Shown: piece by piece, positions 12,089 through 22,238 of the stretch
Position numbering within the stretch: the first letter of the stretch is position 1
How the letters are laid out: each line of letters opens with the position of its first letter
Assembly (NCBI GenBank): GCA_019426215.1
Contig: CM033402.1
Span: forward strand, 7,751,246-7,815,245
Source of the DNA: Buddleja alternifolia
Taxonomy: Eukaryota; Streptophyta; Magnoliopsida; Lamiales; Scrophulariaceae
DNA: 64,000 bases
Direction: 5' to 3'
Made by a program: the position numbers and the translations under genes
Notes under the pieces: generated by a model
Told to the model about the DNA's origin: nothing
The model's input: only the letters and a program-made list of their open reading frames with translations
Databases searched by the model: none

Positions 12089-14256
12089 TATTGGGAAATA
12101 TACATATAGCCCGACTAAGCACAGCGGAAAATTGAAATTTTAGTTTCTAGGATTTAAACATGCAAGTTTATTAATCCTACGGGCTTATCACGTATCATAG
12201 GCTTGCGCATCTTTGATTTGTTATTTAAAACTTAAATGAAGAAGATCTTACCTTATTCGATTTTTCGTAAAAATCGAAGAGTTTCTTCTTCCTTAACGTA
12301 AGCTCCCTAGCTTGCTTCTCGTTCCTTGAATCAACTCCTTCGTTTTTCCCTTTGATGTAGATTTCGAATTCCTCCACCAAAAACGTCTTTGATCGGATTC
12401 TTGATTCACTTCAGAGACCCAAGTGTTTCTCCTCTAAAGTTGATCCACACCCCGATACCCACTCGTTTATAATCTTTAGCTAGGTTGATCTATAAACGTT
12501 TATTCTAACTCTAAGGAATAGTGTATGGGATTAAGGTGAAAGCAAAAATTACTTCTCTAAGTATTTTGGAAGAATTCTTGAATTCAAGATCTTGATGAAT
12601 AATCAAGAACTCAAGAACACTATATGAGAGAGAGGAAAAAGAAACGATTTTTCTATGCAAGAGGAACAAAAATTTTGGCTTCAAAAGTCATCTTTTTTTT
12701 CGTTCTCTACATGTCCTATATATAGGACTAGGTTCTTGCAATTCTTTTCCATGTAGAACTCTTATACATTAATCCTTTTCCATGTAGGAATAGAAGACTA
12801 ATTAATTTCTAAATAGAACTCTTCTATTTTAATTAGTTTCCTTTCTCTCCAAGAAATCTTATTTCCTTCTAGAAGAAAATTAATTAAACTCTTTAATTAT
12901 TTTCCTCCACCAAATTTTCGACCAAGGCTTAATAAAATAGTCTTTTAATAATTAATCCACCATACTAGATTAATTAAAAGTCACTTCCAATTAAATAAAT
13001 GCTTTCTTGACTTAAGCTTAATTAAATTGATCTTATCAACTTAACTAATTTATTTATCCAATACTTGAATAAATAAAAGTCTTAATTAATTAATCTAATT
13101 AATTAATATATTAACTCAACTACTTTGAATTAAATTTCCTTAGCTAAGAAATGGATTTGTCCGAGTATTGTGTGTGACCCTTTAGGTTCACCAACATACT
13201 AGTAATGGGTTCATAACCTTTATGATTTAGTTTGGACAATTAAATTGTCTCGATTAATTAAACTAATTTTTAATTAACCATCTTATTATTTAATCTCCAT
13301 TAAATATAAGATACCCATAAATCAAAGAAAAGTTTCTAGCTACTTATCTTGAAGACCTAGATGTAGGCGATTCAAAGTGAACCTTTCCAATCGCGCATTC
13401 CATGCAAGTGAGATTCTTCCATCAACTAATTTCCCAATTGAATTAAGGATCGAGGAATCTTATTGGTCGAGATCCTTATAAATTCAATCTTAATAATTCG
13501 AGTGTGTTTGACTAGTGATTAATTAATTCAAGAAACTCATTTCTTAATTAATTACTTACTTGCCTTGGCCAAGGACTGACTCAGTCAAACCACTTAGAAT
13601 ATTATAGGAAATTCACTTGTTCATCTAGACAAGTGATGGATCCTTTGTTGTCAACACCAACCTCCATATACGAGTCACTACACCCAATCACCAGTCCATA
13701 TGTGTCCTTGTAAAAGAACTGGCACAGGAGTCAAAGTGCAGTAAGTCAATATACAAGATTACTGTGATGACTCAAGTCAAAGAATTAATCTTGCACTATC
13801 GTGATTAAGAAACTCCTAATTCGACATATATAGAAATAATTCCAATTTAGGAAGTTTCAGTTAGGGTAATCAGTGAACTTGTTCTCAACAAGCACCCGCG
13901 TATGTGCATTTGTGTCAACTACACTAATGTCTATAAAACGAGACATTCTCTAATTAAGAGTGTGCATCATAGGCGCAAGTCTATCCGAATTATCAATGTC
14001 CCATCTTGATAATTCTATGACTTGGATAGTATTTAGAAATCACAGCCTTAGAAACTTGTTTTATGATATCCATCCAATGAGATATCAAGCCCCATAGCTA
14101 TGTGTGAATTCTAGGGACTTCATCATACAGTTATAACAATATAAACATAAGATGAAGAAATGCCTTTTATTAATATAATGTAAAACGAAATTGTTTATTA
14201 CAAGAATAGATAAAGAAAGCCTATCTAGGATTGGCTCGCAGGACACTATTCTAACA
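12089..14256 (-). repeat. 5' LTR of Copia B (2,168 bp)
   Basis: Near-perfect copy of 4227-6393. Its inner end reads CCCAATA on minus instead of CCCAACA, so the terminal CA next to the primer site has mutated to TA. The outer end, at 14256, is intact and followed by TGTAC. Confidence 0.94.
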
Positions 14257-14261
14257 TGTAC
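14257..14261. other. Right target-site duplication of Copia B (TGTAC)
   Basis: Matches 4222-4226. It is followed by AACA (14262-14265), the displaced end of the Copia A LTR. Confidence 0.92.
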
Positions 14262-14265
14262 AACA

Positions 14266-16300
14266 ACCACTGCTACACCCTCTTATGCGGATAAACTAAA
14301 GGGTAATTCAAGACCCGAAGAGTTGGCTGCGCGTGCAGCCCAGAACGCCTTTGTACAAGGCGTGGATTCAAACGTTATAGGTTCGTCGGCGATGATCAAT
14401 GGAAGGAAAACAATCCTTTTATCAAAAGAAGAAGATGACTTTATGGCTGCACCATATCAGTGTTCTCCTGTAGGAATATTTTCTCATGGATATCCTACAA
14501 TGACACGTCTACGTGCGAAGTTCGCTGCATTAGGATTACTCAAAGGATTTAAAATTGGAGTTCTGGACAATAAACACGTTTGGATACGATTATTCGACCC
14601 AAACGATTACGCTAGGGTTTGGATGAAGCAAACTTGGTATTTTGATGGCTTCCCTATGCGTGTTTTGAAATGGACATCGAATTTTGACCCCAAGAAAGAA
14701 TCACCTATTATGCCAATTTGGATAAAAGTTTTCGGATTAAGGCCACATTGGTTCCATCGTCAATTCCTCTATCATGTAGCGAGCTTGATAGGAAAACCGT
14801 TGAAATTAGATGAAGCGACGACGAAAATTGAAAATCCGGTGGTAGCGAGAATATGCGCGGAAATAAATGTTCTTGATAAATTTCTACCAGACATACCAAT
14901 ACAAATTGACGGTAAAACGCAATTCTTCAAGGTGTAATATGAGGGCATACCAGAGTATTGTCGGATTTGTCGTCATAGGGGACATCCTATGGCGTCATGC
15001 TATACTACAAAGAAAACACAAGGAGAGGTTGAAAATTGTAAGAATATTGAAGGGGTTGGTCAAGATGAATTAAAAGAAAAGGAGGAGGATCTTCGTATAA
15101 GGTTGGCACGAAAAAGGGGTAAACTTCCTATGAAGGATTTTCTGGAAAAGGACGAAACTGGTTCACATGAGACAAATTCTTCACAAATTCATATACTTAC
15201 CAGAAATCATAATGTTGTTGTGGGTGTTCACCAGCCGAGCTTGGCAAAATTTCTGGGCTCGAGCTCGACGAGCTTGAAAAAAATGAGCTCGAGCTCGAGC
15301 TCAGAAAAAAAAAATTAATTTCCTTTAATTAATATATATTATTATTAATTTTGTTTTAATATATATAATTAAATATATTCATCATAAATATTTAATATTT
15401 AATAATTAATACATATTTAATATTATAAGATATTATATTATATGCATGTATATAGTAAAAAATAAATAAAATATTATATGATATGTATATATATTAATTT
15501 TTTTTTATTCAGGCTCGCGAGCCTTCGAACAAGTGTAGTTGGGCTCGAGCTCGAATTTTCTTGAGCTCGAGTCGATCTTTTTTTGAGCAGGCTCGCCGAG
15601 CTCGCGAGCCGCCTCGGCTCGTTGCACACCCCTAGGATGAGGTGGAAGGGGACATAAGTAGTAGGGATTGGAATATTAAGTTGAAGAAAAATCAAGAATT
15701 GAATCGGGATATGCAAGTCCGATAAGATACACCGAGTCAGGTTCAAGAAACACCAAATGAACCAAAAGAAAATCATAAAAAGGATAAAGAAAATGGAAGA
15801 AAACAGTCGGGTTTTGAAGGAATGGGAGAATTTGAGTGATTTAAGCCATGTCAATGACTTTATGATGCAGGGTTATACGGATGATATGAGAAGGAGACGC
15901 GAAATGGCTACGGTTGATTCATCATTGAATGAAAATGAGGATGATAACAGATTCAAACTATTGACCCTTGGAAATGCGGTGGATGTTCCGGATAATGATG
16001 GAACTTTTCTGGATTCGGGCGAGATAGAGACAAGTGATGAGTCGTGGAATGAAGTTTCGTACAAAAAACACCGACTGGCAGCCTCTTTGGATGAGAATAG
16101 TGGAAAAAAGAATGCAAACAATAAACAATTGATTCTGACTAGAATGGTTACATGAAGTAAGCTAATTCCCCCCACAAGTTTAAATGATGAATGCGCTAAT
16201 ATGGAATGTACGGGGTATAGGAAACAAGAAGTCTGTAGCTCGCGTGCGTAAACTTTGTCGAAGGTATGCTTTAAAGTTTCTAGTGCTTATTTTTTGAATA
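14266..16300 (+). pseudogene. Old LINE: ORF1 (DUF4283, zinc knuckle) and first codons of ORF2 endonuclease
   Basis: From 14266 to 14934 the frame encodes a DUF4283-type nucleic-acid-binding domain (PTMTRLRAKFAALGLLKG, then IMPIWIKVFGLRPHWF), as in plant LINE ORF1. A TAA at 14935-14937 interrupts it. The same frame then continues with a CCHC knuckle (CRICRHRGHPMASC, about 14960-15001). A hAT-like MITE splits the charged C-terminal region at 15219-15634, which resumes to about 16154. At 16187 a new frame opens with MNALIWNVRGIGNKKS, the conserved start of LINE endonuclease, and loses similarity near 16300. So this is an ORF1 plus a stub of ORF2. The 5' end lies left of Copia A, outside the window. 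Confidence 0.85.
15219..15634. mobile_element. hAT-like MITE, GAGCTCG-rich family, copy 1 (degenerate)
   Basis: The ends are inverted: TGTGGGTGTTCA on the left, and the complement of the right end reads TAGGGGTGTGCA. Both are followed by GAGCCGAG-type tracts. The interior is AT-rich. A candidate 8-bp duplication (AATGTTGT / GATGAGGT) matches at only 5 of 8. Better copies of the family are at 25507, 37327 and 43513. Confidence 0.65.
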
Positions 16301-16541
16301 ATTTATTCACAATAAAAGAGACTACATGTTAATTTTTTGTCTATAAGAATAAGTCAAACAAAGTGCATTTAAACCCTAAAATCCTTTAAAAATATCAACA
16401 CAAAACATACAAAAAACAAAGAAAAGAAAAGGATAAACAATCCTAAACAATAAAAACAACAATATCGCAAAAATGGACAAGTCTTAGCATTTTCTTCGCA
16501 AAATCACCCCTCTCGTAAATACCTGATACGGATTATTGATG
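16301..16541. other. Non-coding stretch between LINE stub and solo LTR
   Basis: AT-rich, no open frame, no repeat structure recognised. It could be degraded LINE or host flank. Confidence 0.5.
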
Positions 16542-16811
16542 TGGATTGTTAGCTCTTAAAAGTAACGTTGTTTTAGTATATTTTTACCTCACATTTGTCT
16601 TGAATTCATACCTTGAGTTGATCTTTTTAGTTGTTTTTATTTGTGTTTGCATATTTTGGCTTCTAAGTCGTTTAAATATTTTTGTAGGCAAAGAACGATC
16701 GATTTAACGAGTAAATGAAGGGATTTTGAAGAGAAGTAAAGAGGTCGACTAAGAGACTTAAAGAAGAGCAAAGGAGAGTCCAAATGAAAAGAGTTGGGTT
16801 GAAAAAAAAGT

Positions 16812-18034
16812 GAAGAAAAATAATGGACAACAGAATTGGCACAGTGGTGCTAGTATTCGGCACCACTGTGCAGCGCAGAGATTTTCATATCTTTTTACTG
16901 GGCTTGAATTTTAGTCTTCTAGTTGGGCTTTTTGTAATTAGAAATCCTATATAAGTATACGAAGTCAGATGAAAACATCAGCTTTTAATTTCTTTTTGGA
17001 GAGAAGACGTGATTGAAGAGAAGAAAGAGAAATTTTGATTCTTACCATCAACATAGGGGTTCTTCTTGGTTTTTCTTGAATTCTTCTTTTCACCGATTGT
17101 TCTTTATTATTTTCCACCATTGTTAAATCTGAGATTTCTTAATTTTATGCAAATTATTTATTCTTCTTGTTTATGCAAAAAAAGAAAAATGAAGAAAAAT
17201 AATGGACAGGCCACAGTGGTGTCGGTATTCGGCACCACTGTGCAGCGCACAGATTTTCATATCTTTTTACTGGGCTCGAATTTTAGTCTTCTAGTTGGGC
17301 TTTTTGTAATTAGAAATCCTATATAAGTATAAGAAGTCAGAAGAAAACATCAGCTTTTAATTTCTTTTTGGAGAGAAAAAGTGATTGAAGAGAATAAAGA
17401 GAAATCTTAATTCTTGCCATCAACATAGGGGCAGTGTTCTGAAAATCGGACCGGACAACGAACCGAAAAAATGATCGGGTCACGGGTCACCGGTTCAACC
17501 GTCAGGTCAACCGGCGTCGAACCAGTGACGTCATAATTATGCAATAAATAATAATTAATATACTATTAAATATATAAAATATGAAAATATGAAAAAAAAT
17601 GTATTTCCTATATATATATGAAAATATGAAGAAAAAAATATGTATTTCCTATATTTTGGGGGGGCCAATTGCATATTTTTAGATTTTAAAGGGGTCAATT
17701 TCAGATTTTTAGAGTTTAAAAGATTGAATTTCATTATTTTCAAAATTGTCCGGTTCTGACCGGTTGAACCGCGGTTCTGAGCGGTTTTGACCCCTTAACG
17801 GTTTTTTCGCATAACTGGACCGGTTTGATGGTCGGTTTCAGTTTTAACCGGTCGAACCGGCCGGTCCAATCCGGTTTTCAAAACATTACATAGGGGTTCT
17901 TCTTAATTTTTCTTGAATTCTTCTTCTTCACCAATTGTTTTTTATTATTTTTCACCATTGTTAAACATGAGATTTCTTAATTTCATGCAAATTATTTCTT
18001 CTTCTTGTTTAATTATGCATAGCTAAGTAATTTT
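16812..18034 (+). repeat. 379-bp tandem duplication inside the solo LTR
   Basis: The unit at 16812-17190 is repeated from 17191. The second copy is longer only because of the MITE at 17432-17888. Each unit carries a short inverted repeat GGTG-N8-CGGCACCAC near 16851 and 17216, CCTATATAAG, and the same downstream AT-rich text. Confidence 0.85.
17432..17888. mobile_element. hAT-like MITE, CCGGTT-rich family, copy 1 (457 bp)
   Basis: Ends are CAGTGTTCTGAAAA and, on the complement of the right side, TAATGTTTTGAAAA. The flanks are CATAGGGG at 17424-17431 and again at 17889-17896, an exact 8-bp duplication. The first unit of the 379-bp duplication has the uninterrupted site, so the boundaries are confirmed by an empty site. 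Interior rich in CCGGTT/AACCGG motifs; no coding. Confidence 0.88.
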
Positions 18035-18638
18035 CTAGGGTTTAAGATGTAATCTTGAGTATTATTATGGATTGTTTATATTCATTGGGTTATTTCTTGA
18101 TTGAATTATCTATCAATGAGGGCCTAATACTTGTAGATGATTGGCTACCAAATATATGATTTAAGATGAATTGAGAAGTACCGGGAGGTGAATTAATTCA
18201 TTAGTTCTGATTTGATAGGCGTGTTTAAATTACTTAATAGCGATATTAGTAATTGTGCATGAGGCTAGCTAACGAATTTCATGAAAATTAATGTATTCAT
18301 CTAGATTAGTTGTTGATCATGGGATGAGAATGAGTTTAGTTGGGTACTCATAGACATCTCGGGAGAGTATCCATGTAATTAAGAAAATTCGGGTCTTTAA
18401 CGAATGCAAAATTTTTCAATCCAATGATGTTCATAATCCATAGAATACCTTGATAAAGTCTTAATTCCTAGACTTTCCATTTATTGATATATCGTTTATT
18501 TGATTTTGTTATTATTAATTTCTGTTTTTAATTAGTTAAAATCTCAAATTTTGTTAATCGATAGTTTAAATAATAGAATAAACTTAGCTTGGTACTTGAT
18601 AATTTTCCTTGTAGAGACGATCTTACCTACTCTTTATT

Positions 18639-21412
18639 GAGAATTTTAAAAAAATAATACAAAATTAAATTGAAATTAAGAAAATAATACACAAAAAAAT
18701 AGTGCTCAGATAATAGCACATTCCGCGCCACGTAAGCACGGAATAGAATATGTATATTTTTAAAAAAAATTAAAAGGCATTCCGCGCCACGTCAGCGCGG
18801 AATAGAGCAATTTTTATTTTTTTTAATGGCCCATTCCGCGCTGACTCAGCGCGGAATGGCCAATATTTTATTTTTTTTTGTTATTTATCTTTTGGTTTTT
18901 TTTCTTATTTCCCGCTCGTTTTTCTCCTTTTTTCGTGCATTTTTGAGTTTTGACTTGAACATATAAATTGTAGACTTTCATATAAACTTTGTAACCACAC
19001 AAGAATGGACTCATTCCGATACCCGAGTGAAGAAATATAACAAGTAAAAAATGACACATTAGAGTAATTTTTTAAAGAAAATAATAACGTTGTCTATGTT
19101 TCCGGTTCATTTTTCTCCCTTTGTCGTTCAATTTCGAGTTTTGACTTGAACACATAAATTGTAGATTTTCATATAAACTTTGTAACCACACAAGAATAGA
19201 CTCATTTCGATACCTTAGTGAAAGAATATGACAAGTAAAAAAAGACACACATATACGAATTTTTCAGAAAAAAATATTTTGTTGTCGTCTTCGGGATGAT
19301 TTTTCGACATTTTTTGTACATTTTCAGGCTTCGACTTCAACACAAAAAATGTAGATTGACTCACAAAGTTTGTAACGGTATGAGAATTGATTCATTTCAA
19401 TATCCGAGTGAAAAAATACAACATGTTAAAACGGAACGGATTTTTCCGAAAAAAATATTTTTTCGTCATCTTCGGGATGATTTTTCGACCTTTTTTGTAC
19501 ATTTTCAGGCTTCGACTTCAACACAAAAAATGTAGATTGACTCACAAAGTTTGTAACGGTGTAAGAATTGATTCATTTCGATATCCGGATGAAAAAATAC
19601 AACGTATTAAAATGGAACGGATTTTTTGGAAAAAAATATTTTTCATCATCTTCTGGATGGTTTTTCGACATTTTTTGTACATTTTCAGGCTTCAACTTCA
19701 ACACTAAAAATATAGATTGACTCACAAAGTTTGTAACGGTATAAGAATTGATTCATTTTGATATCCGGGTGAAAATATACAATATGTTAAAAAAGATATA
19801 TATATACGAATTTTTTGGAAAAAAAATAATTTTTCGTCATCTTCGAGATGATTTTTGTACATTTTCGGGCTTCAACTTCAACACAAAAAATGTAGATTGA
19901 CTCACAAAGTTTGTAACGGTGCAAGAATTGATTTATTGCGATATTCAGGTTTAAACATACATTAAATTTAATAAAGACGTTATTAAACATGTTGTATTTT
20001 TTCATCCGGATATCGAAATGAATCAATTCTTACACCGTTACAAACTTTGTGAGTCAATCTACATTTTTTGTGTTGAAGTTGAAGCCCAAAAATGTACAAA
20101 AAATGTAGAAAAATCATCCCGAAGATGACGAAAAATTATTTTTTTTCCAAAAAATTCGTATATATATGTCTTTTTTAACATATTGTATATTTTCATCCGG
20201 ATATCGAAATGAATCAATTCTTATACCGTTACAAACTTTGTGAGTCAATCTATATTTTTAGTGTTGAAGTCGAAGCCTGAAAATGTACAAAAAATGTCAA
20301 AAAACCATCCCGAAGATGATGAAAAATATTTTTTTTTCGAAAAATCCGTTCCTTTTTAATATGTTGTATTTTTTCATCCGGATATCGAAATGAATCAATT
20401 CTTACACCGTTACAAACTTTGTGAGTCAATCTACATTTTTTGTGTTGAAGTCGAAGCCTGAAAATGTACAAAGAAGGTCGAAAAATCATCCCGAAGATGA
20501 CGAAAAAATATTTTTTTCGAAAAAATCCGTTCCGTTTTAACATGTTGTATTTTTTCACTCGGATATTGAAATGAATCAATTCTCATACCGTTACAAACTT
20601 TGTAAGTCAATCTACATTTTTTGTGTTGAAGTCGAAGCCTGAAAATGTACAAAAAATGTCGAAAAATCATCCCGAAGACGACAACAAAATATTTTTTTCT
20701 GAAAAATCCGTATATGTGTGTCTTTTTTTACTTGTCATATTCTTTCACTAAGGTATCGAAATGAGTCTATTCTTATGTGGTTACAAAGTTTATATGAAAA
20801 TCTACAATTTATGTGTTCAAGTCAAAACTCAAAATTGAACGACAAAGGAAGAAAAATGAGCCGGAAACATAGACAACGTTATTATTTTCTTTAAAAAATT
20901 ACTCTAATGTGTCATTTTTTACTTGTTATATTTCTTCACTCGGGTATCGGAATGAGTCCATTCTTGTGTGGTTATAAAGTCTATATGAAAGTCTACAATT
21001 TATATGTTCAAGTCAAAACTCAAAAATGCACGAAAAAAGGAGAAAAATGAGGGGGAAATAAGGAAAAAAAACAAAAGATAAATAACAAAAAAAAAAAATT
21101 GGCCATTCCGCGCTGAGTCAGCGCGGAATGGGCCAAATTTATTTTTAAAAAATAAAAATTGCTCTATTCCGCGCTCGGGCAGCGCGGAATGTCAGTCGAT
21201 CAGTTGACCGACTGCCATTCCGCGCTGACGTGGCGCGGAATGTCTTTTAATTTTTTTTAAAAAATACATATTCTATTCCGCGCTGACGTGGCGCGGAATC
21301 TGGCAGATTCCGCGCTTACGTGGCGCGGAATGTGCTATTATCTGAGCACTATTTTTTTGTGTATTATTTTCTTAATTTCGATTTAATTTTATATTATTTT
21401 TTTAAAATTCTC
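18639..21412. mobile_element. 2.77-kb foldback element made of mirror-image satellite arrays (Mutator-like by target duplication)
   Basis: The whole element is an inverted repeat with its axis near 20.0 kb. Ends GAGAATTTTAAAAAAATAAT / complement are flanked by ACTCTTTATT at 18629-18638 and 21413-21422 (10 bp; 9-11 bp is typical of Mutator-like elements). Each arm has two parts. The outer part holds short palindromes ATTCCGCGC-N7-GCGCGGAAT (three in the left arm, five in the right). The inner part holds about six tandem units of roughly 181-193 bp marked by the TTTGTAACGGT/ACTTTGTAACC motif. No transposase; open frames in it are repeat translations. It is inserted in the solo LTR. Confidence 0.85.
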
Positions 21413-21461
21413 ACTCTTTATTATTTGTTGATACCGTATTGTTACGGGTGTTAACATGGAT

Positions 21462-21509
21462 TCTGATTTGAAGGGTAAATCGAAAGAGATTTGATGAATA
21501 AATTGATTT

Positions 21510-21540
<31 letters not shown>

Positions 21541-22238
21541 GGGGGGGGGGGGGGGAGGGGTGGTTGGAGTATGAAATGATGTTTTCTGAATTGATTCTGA
21601 ACTATGTAATGACAAATTGCCGGAGTTTTTTTTTTTTTTTTTTTTTGTGTGTGTGGGTATTTTAGGTTAATATTGAAGCCCGTGTCTCATTATCCCTCCA
21701 AAACTTCAAGGTAACAGTCATGTGGAGCACATAACTTTTTCATTTATTTTAATGCTGGTATCATTTTTACAATAAAAAGTAATATTGTGATACTAAAATT
21801 CCTTTTTATTTTTTTAACATGGTACCAAAAGTAATGTATTATGGTACCAAAAAAGCATTATATGTTTCATATTTCTATTTCAAATGGTATGTTTATAAAA
21901 TTTGTGTTACTTATATATTTAACATGAAACTTCAAAAAAATAATGTGCACGTAAAAAGAATTATAATACACGATATACATATAAAAATATAATATAACAT
22001 CAAAAATCAATTCGAGATGTATGATTCAAATTGCACTTTTATGATAAGATTTGTCCAATGATTAATGGACAGAATCATTGAATCAAGTCCAAACCATAAT
22101 CACATCACAACTTTATCTAATTGTCACTTTCAACTTCCAAGCTCATCCAAATTTAATTAAAAAATTAATATGTATGCAAATTGCATATATCAACTATATT
22201 TAATGATTTAATCTTTCACCTAACCTAATTTTATATTT
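21462..22238. other. Intergenic stretch with homopolymer runs
   Basis: It contains a T-run followed by about 50 bases of almost pure G (21508-21560) and a second T-run near 21627-21648. The rest is AT-rich. No gene is supported. The 3' UTR of the F-box gene would fall near 22.0-22.2 kb. Confidence 0.6.

Larger units (their letters stand above)
4227..14256 (-). mobile_element. Young, nearly intact Ty1/Copia retrotransposon B (10.03 kb)
   Basis: Two direct LTRs (4227-6393 and 12089-14256) flank, in minus orientation, a tRNA-iMet-type primer site, a 1.77-kb leader, gag-protease, pol and a polypurine tract. The element is bounded by TGTAC on both sides. By eye the LTRs differ at about eight positions (four substitutions and several 1-nt length changes), which points to recent insertion. 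It sits inside the 3' LTR of Copia A. The only coding defect seen is one frame change between gag-protease and pol. Confidence 0.95.
16547..21456 (+). mobile_element. Probable solo LTR (about 1.66 kb plus nested insertions)
   Basis: Starts TGTTAGCTCTT and ends GGGTGTTAACA, with TGGAT directly on both sides (16542-16546 and 21457-21461). The right end, with a conserved GAGACGATC-TTACCTACTC...TTATT-TTGTTGATACCG layout, resembles the 3' end of long plant LTRs. After removing the MITE (17432-17888) and the foldback element (18639-21412) with their duplications, about 1.66 kb remain. No internal retrotransposon genes accompany it, so LTR-LTR recombination to a solo LTR is the simplest reading. The superfamily (possibly Gypsy) is not shown. 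Confidence 0.72.

Noticed and set aside
14191..14265. Start of the ORF1-like frame at an ATG inside the Copia B LTR
   Set aside because: The ATG is fortuitous. LINE ORF1 sequence begins only after the TGTAC duplication and the AACA end of the Copia A LTR.
19296..20670. Several 79-109 codon frames in the foldback element
   Set aside because: They are translations of the tandem repeat, mirrored on both strands, with no domain.
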